Source of the DNA: Mesobacillus campisalis
Lineage (GTDB): Bacteria > Bacillota > Bacilli > Bacillales > Cytobacillaceae
Length of the DNA stretch: 64,000 nt
Direction of reading: 5' to 3'
NCBI RefSeq assembly: GCF_000986785.1
Contig: NZ_LAYY01000009.1
Coordinates: forward strand, 62,001-126,000
Below the pieces are notes generated by a model, which had not been told where the DNA came from, did no database searches, and saw nothing but the letters and a program-made list of their open reading frames with translations. This document shows, piece after piece, positions 36,117 to 45,139 of this stretch. Position numbers and translations under genes: made by a program. The stretch's first letter is position 1, and each line of letters begins with the position of its first letter.

Positions 36117-37208
36117 TTACCGAATCACTACTGTCACCATTATCATGAGATAGATGCTGAGAACCAGCAAACAGCTAAACAAAAACGAGATGAGTATTGG
36201 GGTTTTCTTGAAATACGATAAGACTATGAGTCCCATCGATAGTAGAGATAGGAAAAAGAAGCCTACCGTATTCAGGTTGACAACAAAGCCGATGGAGCTG
36301 CCTGCATCGATGATGTCACCGTGGAAGTGCCGGAATAAAGGCGAAACCGCTTCACTGCTCATAAAATTGCCGTGCGGCGGGGATTGCTGTGAGAAAACCG
36401 CCGTAATCGTAAAAATGACAACTAAAAGGATGCCCTCCACCCTGACCCCTGGAATCGGATTAAAGGCAGCATCTTTTGACAGCTTATACTTCACAATGAC
36501 GCCATTCGCCAATGCATAAAAGAGCAGCGGCAGGATGAATAAATGTTTGAGCAATAATCCCTGACCATATGAAACCATCCACGAATGGATATACCCATCC
36601 ACCAATGTCTCCATCAAAAAAACACCGCTAAGAACAATCGCCGCCAAACATCCGGCAGCGACCGGTGAAAACCAGCTTAAAAATGCGAGCCAATTTTTAT
36701 CGTTGAGACTGCACCAGCCAACCATAAGCAAGATGCCCACCCAAATGCTTGCAGACGCCAAATGAACAAAATCGCTGACAATTCCTATCACGGAATCAAT
36801 CGCACCGGCATGGCTCGACCAGGCTACGGTCAAAATCAATCCAAATGTCAGCAAGGCTCCTAAAATTGCAGACATCTTCCTTTCACCAGGCTTTGCCAAA
36901 GCAACCAACAGGAACAGCACAATAGAACCGAAAAAGGTAAAATTCCACGCCGTCCCAACTGAATAGGTTGTTAATACGATTTTAAACGATTCAAACAAGC
37001 CTAAGCGAGGAGCGATATATAACGTGATATCCAGGACAGGAATGAATGTGAAAACAGGGACCAAAGCGGCACCTACAAGGAGCAGCCGCTTTGGAATGTT
37101 CAGGTCAGGACGGTATTTGCCAGGAATAAGCAGGAGGATAAAGCTCCCTGCCAAAACGGAAAAGCATAGATATAAAAGTGCCTGACTTATGATGACGAAT
37201 ATATCCAT
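36117..37208 (-). CDS. CopD-family copper resistance membrane protein
   Basis: A 363-residue protein with about eight TM segments. Seen: AWSSHAGAIDSVIGIVSDFVHLASASIWVGILL, the CopD histidine motif, and LLKHLFILPLLFYALANG. Family knowledge: with CopC it moves copper across the cytoplasmic membrane; in B. subtilis both are fused in YcnJ. Here the two proteins are split, adjacent (three-base gap) and co-directional. Confidence 0.9.
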   Translation of the reverse strand: MDIFVIISQALLYLCFSVLAGSFILLLIPGKYRPDLNIPKRLLLVGAALVPVFTFIPVLDITLYIAPRLGLFESFKIVLTTYSVGTAWNFTFFGSIVLFLLVALAKPGERKMSAILGALLTFGLILTVAWSSHAGAIDSVIGIVSDFVHLASASIWVGILLMVGWCSLNDKNWLAFLSWFSPVAAGCLAAIVLSGVFLMETLVDGYIHSWMVSYGQGLLLKHLFILPLLFYALANGVIVKYKLSKDAAFNPIPGVRVEGILLVVIFTITAVFSQQSPPHGNFMSSEAVSPLFRHFHGDIIDAGSSIGFVVNLNTVGFFFLSLLSMGLIVLSYFKKTPILISFLFSCLLVLSIYLMIMVTVVIR

Positions 37209-37211
37209 GGA

Positions 37212-37793
37212 TTACTTCTTTCTTTTAAGCAGGAAGAAGCCGCCTGCCGCAAGAACTGCTAAAAGAACCATAAAAACGTAGCCCATGGAAGATGAACCGC
37301 TCTCCTCTGCTTCATCAGCTGTTGCTGCCTCTTCCTGATTTTCTGTACTTTGCTTCTCTGGCTCTGTTCTTTCTTCCTCTGTTGTTTCGGATGGTTCAGT
37401 CGTTTCCGCCGGTTCCTCCTCAGCTTCAGAAGCTGGGGCATTTACTGTGAAAGAGAATTCACCCTCCAGTGGATGGCCATCCGCACTGATAATACTCCAA
37501 TTGACTTGGTATTCATCATTAGCCAGCGGCTCAGCGAAGGTACCTGTCAGTGTCCCCTCCCCGATGGTCAATTCCTGAGGATCAAATTCCTGTCCCCCTG
37601 CTGTGGTCACTTCGATAAAACTGCCTTGTTCGATTTGGCCGTCAAATTCAAGGACAATTTCCGTTAATGGCTCGGTTACAACGTCCCCATCCGCCGGAGT
37701 GGATCCTTGTAAATGCGAGTGGGCAGACACACTTGCAGAGAATACGATTGCTAGTAAAAGCGCTGCTACTGCAGTAAATATACGTTTCAACAT
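37212..37793 (-). CDS. CopC-domain copper-binding protein, membrane-anchored
   Basis: A 193-residue exported protein. Seen: signal peptide ending SVSA, then HSHLQGSTPADGDVV placing a His at the mature N terminus (Cu(II) ligand), the second ligand in DGHPLEGEFSF, an acidic Glu/Thr-rich linker (residues 125-165), and a C-terminal TM GYVFMVLLAVLAAGGFFLL with KRKK. It hands extracellular copper to the CopD partner downstream. Divergent from a two-component system, which may regulate it. Confidence 0.92.
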   Translation of the reverse strand: MLKRIFTAVAALLLAIVFSASVSAHSHLQGSTPADGDVVTEPLTEIVLEFDGQIEQGSFIEVTTAGGQEFDPQELTIGEGTLTGTFAEPLANDEYQVNWSIISADGHPLEGEFSFTVNAPASEAEEEPAETTEPSETTEEERTEPEKQSTENQEEAATADEAEESGSSSMGYVFMVLLAVLAAGGFFLLKRKK

Positions 37794-37901
37794 AATTCCT
37801 CCTTAAAGTTGTGGTACAGTTTAAAGTGAACTCTTAAATCATTATAAATACTATGGCAATATAAAATAATACCTCGAAAGAGTGATTTGAGGTCAAAATG
37901 A

Positions 37902-37926
37902 TTAACACGACCCGAATCGGTGTTAA
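37902..37926. promoter_or_regulatory. Dyad between copC and the two-component system
   Basis: TTAACAC-N11-GTGTTAA, a perfect 7-bp inverted repeat, 38 bases before the kinase start. Candidate operator or response-regulator site. Confidence 0.45.
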
Positions 37927-37963
37927 AATAAAGACACTTACCATTTAGGAAAGGTGTAAAAAC

Positions 37964-38791
37964 TTGAAGTATAAACAAATCAAATGGCTCATTTTAATCA
38001 TCCCAACGGTTACGATCGCCCTATGGGAATACTTGCGGCATGAGTTTCTCCTTCCTTATATATCGATGGAGCTGGGAAATTATCTGTCTCCTATTTTGGT
38101 CTTTATCGTCACACTCGTTTTTTTGCGGCGTTTATTTTCCGTGTTGGAAAGGATGCAGAAAGAGTTGCGATTGGAAAAGGCCAGGAAAGCAGCGCTGATC
38201 GAGCGGGAAAAGCTGGCAAGGGAGCTCCATGACGGCATTGCGCAGTCCCTTTTTCTGCTGTCTGTGAAAATGAATAAGTTCGGCAGGAAGAATGACCTGG
38301 AGCACAATCCCGATTTCCAAAAAATCAGGCAAACCTTGCAGCACGTTCACGAAGATACCCGCCAAGCAATTACAAACTTAAAATTTATGCCAAATGAAGA
38401 ACCCTTTAGCTGGACAGAAACGGTCCACCAGTATGTCACCTCATTGAAAAACCAGCATTTAATTGATGTTGACCTACATTGGCGCATTAACGAGGAAACG
38501 CTATCCCCAAAAGAAAAAATAGAATTATTCGCCTGTATCAAGGAAGCGGTTATGAATGTGATCAAGCATGCCAAAACCCATGCAATCATGATTCATGCGG
38601 AAGAAATAGACAGAGGGTGGATTTGCCAGATAAAAGACCAGGGAGTAGGCTTCACTGAAGAAGTACTCCACTCAAGCAAGGGCTATGGGCTGCAAATCAT
38701 CAAAGAGAGAGCCAGGGATATGGGGTGGGAATATTCCTTGGAGAGAATAGGGAATGAAACCATCATGACCTTAAAAAAGGAGCAAAAGTAG
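37964..38791 (+). CDS. Sensor histidine kinase (HisKA_3, LiaS/DegS-like)
   Basis: A 275-residue kinase. Seen: two N-terminal TM segments (residues 7-25 and 42-58), then LEKARKAALIEREKLARELHDGIAQSL with the phosphoacceptor His in the HisKA_3 H-box, an N-box ECIKEAVMNVIKHAKTHA-like region, and DQGVGFTEEVLHSSKGYGLQIIKERA for ATP binding. Start TTG, with GGAAAGGTG upstream. The tiny extracellular loop implies an intramembrane-sensing kinase. The cognate regulator follows directly. Divergence from copCD hints at copper or envelope stress. Confidence 0.9.
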   Translation: MKYKQIKWLILIIPTVTIALWEYLRHEFLLPYISMELGNYLSPILVFIVTLVFLRRLFSVLERMQKELRLEKARKAALIEREKLARELHDGIAQSLFLLSVKMNKFGRKNDLEHNPDFQKIRQTLQHVHEDTRQAITNLKFMPNEEPFSWTETVHQYVTSLKNQHLIDVDLHWRINEETLSPKEKIELFACIKEAVMNVIKHAKTHAIMIHAEEIDRGWICQIKDQGVGFTEEVLHSSKGYGLQIIKERARDMGWEYSLERIGNETIMTLKKEQK

Positions 38792-39433
38792 ATGAATCCT
38801 TTTCGGATCCTTATTGTGGATGATCACGCCCATGCGAGGGAAGGCATTCGTGAAATATTGGAAGAGTACGAAGACTTCCTGATAATTGGGGAAGCAAAAA
38901 ATGGTGAAGAAGCGATACAGCTTACCGAACAGCTCATGCCTGATATTATTCTCATGGACATTGAAATGCCCGTCATGGACGGGCTCGAGGCAACCAAAAG
39001 AATCAAGCTCACGTTCCCCTATGTGAAAATCGTGATGATTACGGTATCAGATGACATCACCGATTTGTTTGATGCCTTAAAAAAAGGAGCGCAAGGCTAT
39101 TTGCTAAAGAATTTCCAGTCGGACACATGGATTGAACACTTAAGGGCCTTTGCTTCTGACGAAGTCCCGATGTCGAAGGAAATCGCCTTCCAAATCCTAA
39201 AGGAATTCCCCCAAAGCAAAGCGATCAACACAGAAAAAATCCCTTTATCCAGCCGGGAACTGGAGGTACTCAAACTAGTCGCCAAAGGAATGTCCAACAG
39301 GGAAATCTCCGAGACCCTCATCATTTCCGAACACACGGTCAAAAGCCATCTAAAAAACATCCTAAGCAAACTTCATCTCGATAACCGCGTGCAGCTCACC
39401 AGCTACGCCTACCAGCAAGGCCTGGTGGAGTGA
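38792..39433 (+). CDS. NarL/FixJ-family response regulator
   Basis: A 213-residue regulator. Seen: receiver with IVDDHAHAREGIREIL, phospho-Asp in PDIILMDIEMPVMDGLEA, Thr/Ser switch MITVSD, Lys in LKKGAQGYLLK, and a LuxR-type HTH with LSSRELEVLKLVAKGMSNREISETLIISEHTVKSHL. Its ATG abuts the kinase stop, with AAAAAGGAG upstream in the kinase gene. Confidence 0.95.
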   Translation: MNPFRILIVDDHAHAREGIREILEEYEDFLIIGEAKNGEEAIQLTEQLMPDIILMDIEMPVMDGLEATKRIKLTFPYVKIVMITVSDDITDLFDALKKGAQGYLLKNFQSDTWIEHLRAFASDEVPMSKEIAFQILKEFPQSKAINTEKIPLSSRELEVLKLVAKGMSNREISETLIISEHTVKSHLKNILSKLHLDNRVQLTSYAYQQGLVE

Positions 39434-39459
39434 GGCATGGGTACGGTTCTCCTGCATTA
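39431..39459. repeat. Intergenic palindromic repeat, half copy
   Basis: TGAGGCATGGGTACGGTTCT then CCTGCATTA, overlapping the response-regulator stop codon. It has GGGTACGG in place of GGGGACGG. Confidence 0.5.
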
Positions 39460-39507
39460 AATTAGGCTGCCCCTACTAATTCTTTTGGGTTCTCCCTAAA
39501 GCATGAA

Positions 39508-40029
39508 GTGGGAGTTTTACTGCCGTTAATGCCGGATAAATTGGGAGGTGGACAAAATTTTTTCAAGAAAAATTATTTCGCCTCTATCTCTGGTTCCATA
39601 TATGCCATTTTGTTAGGACTAATACTGCCGAATCCTTTTGGCGGGGCGATCGCTTCGATACCAAATTATTTATTTGCCGTTGTATCAGTCACGCCAATTT
39701 ATTTGATGTATAGTTTTCCAGCTATTTTAATTTACGGAGTGTTAGCCTCTATTATTAGTGATAAAATCGGTCAATTTATCTCAGCAAAAATAGAGAATGA
39801 TAAATCTGAAATATGGATCTCTGGCATTACGCACATAGTTTTTGGTCTAATATTACTATTTTATAGTTTAGGAGCTTCTATCTTGTTTTTTATTACGGAT
39901 AGAGTTTTACAAAAGAACAATAAAAAATATGAGCTGTTACAAGCAATAAAAAGCTTGGGAATTCCATTAGCGGTGTGGCTAATTTATATGGGGATTGTTT
40001 ATATCGAACATCTTTTGAACGTTAGTTAA
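39508..40029 (+). CDS. Uncharacterised membrane protein
   Basis: A 173-residue frame with four hydrophobic segments (about residues 28-48, 52-78, 108-130, 148-166). I do not recognise the family. The start is uncertain: the frame opens at GTG 39508 without a ribosome site, while a strong GGAGGTGG at 39543-39550 is followed by no ATG/GTG/TTG at normal distance (ACAAAATTTTTTC). A lost G (ATG to AT) there, or an ATT start, would give a protein of about 155 residues. A terminator follows. Confidence 0.6.
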   Translation: MGVLLPLMPDKLGGGQNFFKKNYFASISGSIYAILLGLILPNPFGGAIASIPNYLFAVVSVTPIYLMYSFPAILIYGVLASIISDKIGQFISAKIENDKSEIWISGITHIVFGLILLFYSLGASILFFITDRVLQKNNKKYELLQAIKSLGIPLAVWLIYMGIVYIEHLLNVS

Positions 40030-40079
40030 ACAGTTTGGAATCTTAATGGTTCCCCATTGAGGTAAGAAAGCACGAGAAA

Positions 40080-40110
40080 AAAGCCTAATCCAATTGCGGA
40101 TTAGGCTTTT
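40080..40110 (+). terminator. Terminator downstream of the membrane protein
   Basis: AAGCCTAATCC / GGATTAGGCTT, eleven pairs, followed by TT. It may also serve the minus-strand TRAP operon end. Confidence 0.75.
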
Positions 40111-40141
40111 GATGAAGCAGCTGAACCGGCCCCCTGCTTTA
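40111..40141. repeat. Intergenic palindromic repeat, half copy
   Basis: GATGAAGCAGCTGAACCGGC then CCCCTGCTTTA. It overlaps the stop region of the TRAP large permease gene. Confidence 0.5.
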
Positions 40142-41422
40142 TTCCCCAGAGAAGAACTCGATTGGCACTGTTACGAGTTCCGGGATAAAGATTAATAGGA
40201 ATAGGATGATGACTTCTACAATCAGGAATGGGGTTATAGCCCTAATCAAGCGCTCCATGCTGATTTTACCGGCACCCACAGCGACATTCAAGACGGTTCC
40301 AACCGGCGGAGTCAGAAGTCCAATCACATTGTTCAATACAAATAATAGACCGAAATAAACTGGGTTGATTCCTGCTGCTTCGACAACAGGCATTAACACA
40401 GGGGTTAAAATCAGGATGGTTGGATTTACGTCCATCGCCATACCTACCAAAATAATGATGATATTAATAACAATCAATAGCAGCAGCGGACGGTCAATTA
40501 ACGGACTTAAAATCTCGGCAATGTCCTGCGGCACATTTCCTACTGCCATCAGCCATGCCGATACCATCGCCGCAGCAGCCAGCATCATGATGACGCTTGA
40601 TGTTTTGGCGGAAGAAATCAGGCTCTCCATTACATCTTTTGGCTTCAGGTCTTTGTAAATAAACATTCCGATGATCAAAGCGTATACAACCGCAACTACA
40701 CCAGCCTCAGTAGGAGTGAAAAATCCGCCTCTAAGACCAACTAGTATACCAACAGGCATCAAAATGGCCCAAACAGCATCCATGCAAGCTTTCGCCATTT
40801 CCTTAAAACTTGCGCGAGGCAGGGTTTTCACTTTATCCTTACGCGCAACCCAGGCCCAAACCAGACATAATGCAATGGAGATATAGATTGCCGGGGCAAT
40901 TCCTGCAATAAATAGATCAGTAACCGAAACACCTGCAGTTACCCCAAAGACAATCATAGGAACAGATGGAGGCATAATTGGCGATACAATGTTACCGCTT
41001 GCAATCAACGCCGTAGAACGGCCGCGATCATACCCAGCCTTTGTCATCATTGGAATCAAAATGGCTCCTAATGCTGCCGTCGATGCGACTGCTGAACCTA
41101 CTAAACTCGCGAATAATAAAATAGCTAAAATGGATACATATCCTAGTCCGCCGCGAATATGGCCAACAAGTGCAATAGCTGCGCGGACGATCCTAATCGT
41201 CAGGCCTCCGCGGTTCATTAAATCACCGGCTAAAATAAAGAACGGAATTGCCATTAAAGCAAAGCTGTCAGCACCAACAAACAGATTCTGCGAAATAATC
41301 TGGGTATCAAAATCCCCAAGGAAAAACATCATGAAGACACCGCTTAACAACAATGCAAAGGCAATTGGCATCCCTAACGCCATTGCACCGATCAGACTTG
41401 CTAAAAACACTCCCATTGTCAT
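40139..41422 (-). CDS. TRAP transporter large permease (DctM type)
   Basis: A 427-residue, 12-13 TM protein of the DctM family. Seen: GMPIAFALLLSGV, PFFILAGDLMNRGGLTIRIV, GSAVASTAALGAILIPMM, GNIVSPIMPPSVPMIVFG, and GLLTPPVGTVLNVA near the C terminus. It imports an organic acid with Na+, using DctQ and the binding protein DctP. Next to uxuA and uxuB the cargo is most likely a hexuronate or hexonate (inference). Confidence 0.95.
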   Translation of the reverse strand: MTMGVFLASLIGAMALGMPIAFALLLSGVFMMFFLGDFDTQIISQNLFVGADSFALMAIPFFILAGDLMNRGGLTIRIVRAAIALVGHIRGGLGYVSILAILLFASLVGSAVASTAALGAILIPMMTKAGYDRGRSTALIASGNIVSPIMPPSVPMIVFGVTAGVSVTDLFIAGIAPAIYISIALCLVWAWVARKDKVKTLPRASFKEMAKACMDAVWAILMPVGILVGLRGGFFTPTEAGVVAVVYALIIGMFIYKDLKPKDVMESLISSAKTSSVIMMLAAAAMVSAWLMAVGNVPQDIAEILSPLIDRPLLLLIVINIIIILVGMAMDVNPTILILTPVLMPVVEAAGINPVYFGLLFVLNNVIGLLTPPVGTVLNVAVGAGKISMERLIRAITPFLIVEVIILFLLIFIPELVTVPIEFFSGE

Positions 41423-41435
41423 TGCCCATTCCCCC

Positions 41436-42005
41436 TTAGCTGCTCAATTTTTCTCCAGTATTGGATAGATTGTCACCACTCATCTCTTCGACAAGTTCCT
41501 CCTCTTCGGATTCATGAAGAGTAACAAGTCCATCAATGATTGATGGATCTTTTATCACCTTGATGATGTTCGCGATACAATTGATTCCAATACACACCGC
41601 CGTCAGGATCATGATGCTGTAAATAACCGATAATGGTATTCCCGTAGCGGCAGCCCTTGCCTCCACACTCTGGACAACCATCGTATAAGTCCCCTGGACA
41701 AGCATCACCATGACAACAAGAATTAACGTCTGATTCAGGAAATAGGCAGCTATTTTCCCCTTATGCGGCAAGCGGCGGACAATAATATCCATTCCTAGAT
41801 GGGAATTCGATCGCATGGCACCAATTGCACCAATAAACGTAATAAACACAAACAAATATCGGGCAAGTTCCTCGGACCAAACGAGCCCCGAGTTAAACAC
41901 AGACCGTAATATGACATTTATAAAGACGAATCCTACCATCAATGCCATCATAATTCCTAATAAATAATCTACATTTTTGAAAAGCTTATCCAAAAACCTG
42001 GACAT
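41436..42005 (-). CDS. TRAP transporter small permease (DctQ type)
   Basis: A 189-residue protein with four TM segments. Seen: VFINVILRSVFNSGLVWSEELARYLFVFITFIGA, the DctQ signature, and a second pair of TMs at 90-140. An acidic C-terminal tail (EEEELVEE) is longer than usual. Located between dctM and dctP. Confidence 0.92.
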   Translation of the reverse strand: MSRFLDKLFKNVDYLLGIMMALMVGFVFINVILRSVFNSGLVWSEELARYLFVFITFIGAIGAMRSNSHLGMDIIVRRLPHKGKIAAYFLNQTLILVVMVMLVQGTYTMVVQSVEARAAATGIPLSVIYSIMILTAVCIGINCIANIIKVIKDPSIIDGLVTLHESEEEELVEEMSGDNLSNTGEKLSS

Positions 42006-42038
42006 AATCCTTCCCCCTTGTTCGGAAACAAATTCTCC

Positions 42039-43055
42039 CTACTCAACAGCCTGAATACGCTTAATCAAATCTTCCGCCCAATCATACTTTTCATAAAGTA
42101 CCTCGTACACTGGTTCCATCGCCTGGACTAATTTCTCTCGGTCCTCCTCGGTAGGAACCACATATGTCAGACCTTGTTCCTCCAGAAACTTCCGGTCGGC
42201 TTCGAGACTGTCCTGGTATAAATCCCAGCTTTTATCAGACGTTGCGTCTGCAACCTTCTGGAAAATTTCCTTTTCTTCCTCCGTCAGCGTCTCCCAAAAC
42301 TCATTGGACATTAGCAATTCAATTGAGGAGACCATATGGTTTGACTCATAAATATAATCCTGGACGTTATACCAGCCTTCCTGTCTAACCGTTGAAATCG
42401 GATTGTCCTGGCCGTCAACGACATTTTGCTCCAAGGCGGTAAATACCTCCCCCAAATCCATGATTTGTGCATTCGCTCCGAGAGACTGTGCCACCTGGAC
42501 GTGGATCGGATTGTTTGGCATTCTCAATTTAAGTCCCTTAAAATCTTCTATAGAGTTAATTGGTTTGCTGGAACTGAAAACGCGTGCGCCATTTGGATGC
42601 CATGATAAAAATTGAAGCGGCTCCTGTGATTCCAGATTCTCCGCGATATACTCCCCGACTTCCCCCTGGTATACTTTTCTCGCATGCTCAACATCCCTGA
42701 AAATAAAAGGAAAGTCGGGAGTCGACATCATCGGAACTTCGCTCCACATAACGGTGCCGACTGCTATCGCTTCTACAATTCCGCTACGGGTAAAATCATA
42801 TAATTGCTTTTCTCCGCCTATCTGTCCGGAATGATAGATTTCCACATTGTACTTTCCATCTGTCCTTTTTTCGATTTCCGGCTCAAATACCTCCATCAAG
42901 GCAACACTCACCGGATGGGCAGCAGCAAATGGTGTACCCACTTTCACCAAAGTACTTTTGCCTGCACCTGCAACATTCGAGCTGCATCCTGAAAGTGCAG
43001 CCATTCCTGTGAGCAATGCAACCCCCATTAAACCCTTTAAGAATTTCTTTTTCAT
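42039..43055 (-). CDS. TRAP substrate-binding lipoprotein (DctP type)
   Basis: A 338-residue solute-binding lipoprotein. Seen: signal peptide with lipobox ALSGC (Cys24), GTPFAAAHPVSVALM, the conserved Arg in GLKLRMPNNPIHVQVAQSLGANAQ that salt-bridges a carboxylate, and DGQDNPISTVRQEGWYNVQ. A carboxylated sugar ligand fits. It is the first TRAP gene after uxuB. Confidence 0.94.
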   Translation of the reverse strand: MKKKFLKGLMGVALLTGMAALSGCSSNVAGAGKSTLVKVGTPFAAAHPVSVALMEVFEPEIEKRTDGKYNVEIYHSGQIGGEKQLYDFTRSGIVEAIAVGTVMWSEVPMMSTPDFPFIFRDVEHARKVYQGEVGEYIAENLESQEPLQFLSWHPNGARVFSSSKPINSIEDFKGLKLRMPNNPIHVQVAQSLGANAQIMDLGEVFTALEQNVVDGQDNPISTVRQEGWYNVQDYIYESNHMVSSIELLMSNEFWETLTEEEKEIFQKVADATSDKSWDLYQDSLEADRKFLEEQGLTYVVPTEEDREKLVQAMEPVYEVLYEKYDWAEDLIKRIQAVE

Positions 43056-43149
43056 CCCTTATTCCCCCCATCGCCTAACTCAGTTTGAAGCGCTGTCATT
43101 TTTATTGAAATGGACTGTTATCTAACCCTGCTTGCTTTATCGGGAGCAG

Positions 43150-43176
43150 AATACAGGGGTCTGGCCCCCATATTCC
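43150..43176. other. Small hairpin in the uxuB-dctP gap
   Basis: ATACAGGGGTCTGGCCCCCATAT region: GGGG/CCCC around a short loop, flanked by ATA/TAT. Possibly attenuates or protects mRNA between uxuB and dctP. No U-tract. Confidence 0.3.
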
Positions 43177-43190
43177 GAACTTTCAAACAA

Positions 43191-44027
43191 CTACACACCT
43201 GAATAGGCCATAAATCCGCCATCGACTGGTACGGTAATCCCTGTGACGAAACCTGAACATGACTCATCCACAAGCCAAATCAGCGTTCCAAGAAGGTCTT
43301 CAGGTGTTCCAAAACGTTTCATCGGTGTATGCGCAATAATTTTGTTCGAACGTCCCGTAAGTGATCCATCCTCTTTCAATAATAGATTGCGATTTTGCTT
43401 AGTTAAGAAAAAGCCTGGTGAAATGCTGTTCACTCGCAAGCCTGTTTCAGCAAAGTGGACAGCCATCCACATCGTAAAATTGTTGATGGCACTTTTGGCT
43501 GCACTATAGGCAGGCACCTTTGTCATCGGGGAATACGAACTCATGGATGAGATATTGATAATCACCGGAGCTTCCTGAGCCAATAGGGCTTCACCAAACA
43601 CCTGGCTTGCAAGGAATGTCCCCGTAAAGTTGCTCGCAAATACCTGTGAAAAACCAGCTTCATCCAGGTCAAAGAAAGTCTTGCCATCCACTTTTTCACC
43701 ATAGGTTTCATTTGCTGTAATGGCGTCAGGGTGGTTTCCTCCGGCACCATTTATTAAAATGTCAATCCTGCCAAATTGCTCAATAATGGCCTCTCTTGCC
43801 TTTACCAACGAAGCACGGTCAAGTACATCCGCAGCCAAAGCAATGGCACTCCCGCCATTTGAGCGGATTTCTTCCGCGACCGCTTCCCCTTTTTCAGCCG
43901 TACGGTTTAAGATGGCGACTTTAACTCTGTGCCTTGAAAGTTCCCGGCACATTTCTGAACATAAAACACCACTTCCTCCTGTAACCACGGCCACTCTTCC
44001 AGTTAACTTTTCATGAATAGGTATCAT
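43191..44027 (-). CDS. uxuB: D-mannonate oxidoreductase / fructuronate reductase (SDR)
   Basis: A 278-residue short-chain dehydrogenase, the length of B. subtilis UxuB (YjmF). Seen: VAVVTGGSGVLCSEMCREL (cofactor loop), NGAGGNHPDAIT, INISSMSSYSPMTKVPAYSAAKSAINNFTMWMA with the catalytic Ser, Tyr and Lys, and ISPGFFLTKQNRNLL. It reduces fructuronate to mannonate. Its ATG overlaps the uxuA stop by four bases (ATGA). Confidence 0.94.
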   Translation of the reverse strand: MIPIHEKLTGRVAVVTGGSGVLCSEMCRELSRHRVKVAILNRTAEKGEAVAEEIRSNGGSAIALAADVLDRASLVKAREAIIEQFGRIDILINGAGGNHPDAITANETYGEKVDGKTFFDLDEAGFSQVFASNFTGTFLASQVFGEALLAQEAPVIINISSMSSYSPMTKVPAYSAAKSAINNFTMWMAVHFAETGLRVNSISPGFFLTKQNRNLLLKEDGSLTGRSNKIIAHTPMKRFGTPEDLLGTLIWLVDESCSGFVTGITVPVDGGFMAYSGV

Positions 44028-45103
44028 TGTACGTTCTCCTTTCTGCTAGTTAGATAGGCATCCCACAAGCCATTCAAATACATGATCCCTAGTGCCCGAT
44101 CGTACAGTCCGTAGCCCGGCCGGCAGGCTTCATCCCAAATATGCCTGCCATGGTCCGGCCTTACATACCCTTCGTAATCTTGCTCAGCCAACTCTTTAAC
44201 CACCCCAGCAAGGTCAATCGACCCATCAGCAGTATAGTGGGATGTTTCAATGAAATCCCCATTATCAAATATTTTCACATTGCGAAGATGGGAAAATGGA
44301 CAAAACTTTGCATAATTCTTCGCAAGGGACACCATATCATTTTTCGGATTGGCACCCATGGATCCTGTGCAAAAGGTAATTCCATTTGCCGGAGAATCCG
44401 AAATGGACAACAGCTTTTTCCAACTTTCTCCCCCTGTCATGATCCTCGGAAGGCCAAACAGGCTCCATGGCGGATCGTCCGGATGGATGGCCATTTTGAT
44501 GCCGCACTCTTCACAGACTGGAAGAATTTCCAGCAGGAAGTAACGAAGGTTGTCCCAGAGAGTCTCCTCATCCATCTCTTTATACGCCTCAAACAATTCC
44601 TTTGTGGTTGCCAATTTTTCAGGCTCCCACCCAGCTAGCGTCATTTTGGAAGAAGCGCTCGCAAAAGATGCGACGAGTTCGTCCGGTCCGAGCGAATCAA
44701 GATTTGCCTTCTCATAAAATAAAGCAGTAGAACCATCCGGAAGCGGGTGAAACAGATCAGTACGGATCCAGTCAAAAACAGGCATGAAATTATAGCAAAT
44801 CACTTTAACGTTAAATTCACTTAAATTTCGGATCGTTTTCTTGTAATTCTCAATATAGTAACCCCGGTTTTCATCGCCTAACTTGATCGATTCATGGACG
44901 TTCACACTTTCCACTACCTCTGTGTGAAAGCCATAGGATTGGATATATTCGACTTCTTCACATATTTCATTTTTTGTCCATACTTCGCCAACCTGTTTTT
45001 TATGAAGAGCCCAGACAATTCCTTTTACATTTGGTATCTGCCTGATTTGTTCCAGGGATACGGTATCATTATCCCTTCCATACCAGCGAAATGTCATGTT
45101 CAT
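44024..45103 (-). CDS. uxuA: Mannonate dehydratase
   Basis: A 359-residue TIM-barrel enzyme making 2-keto-3-deoxygluconate from D-mannonate. Seen: MTFRWYGRDNDTVSLEQIRQIP at the start, VIEYNFMPVFDWIRTDL-like VICYNFMPVFDWIRTDL, MAIHPDDPPWSLFGLPRI, TFCTGSMGANPKNDM, and YVRPDHGRHIWDEACRPGYGLYDRALG. Downstream steps (kdgK, kdgA) and UxaC are not in the window. Confidence 0.97.
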   Translation of the reverse strand: MNMTFRWYGRDNDTVSLEQIRQIPNVKGIVWALHKKQVGEVWTKNEICEEVEYIQSYGFHTEVVESVNVHESIKLGDENRGYYIENYKKTIRNLSEFNVKVICYNFMPVFDWIRTDLFHPLPDGSTALFYEKANLDSLGPDELVASFASASSKMTLAGWEPEKLATTKELFEAYKEMDEETLWDNLRYFLLEILPVCEECGIKMAIHPDDPPWSLFGLPRIMTGGESWKKLLSISDSPANGITFCTGSMGANPKNDMVSLAKNYAKFCPFSHLRNVKIFDNGDFIETSHYTADGSIDLAGVVKELAEQDYEGYVRPDHGRHIWDEACRPGYGLYDRALGIMYLNGLWDAYLTSRKENVQ

Positions 45104-45139
45104 ATAAAGGCACCTACTTATTTGGATAACTTTTTTCTC

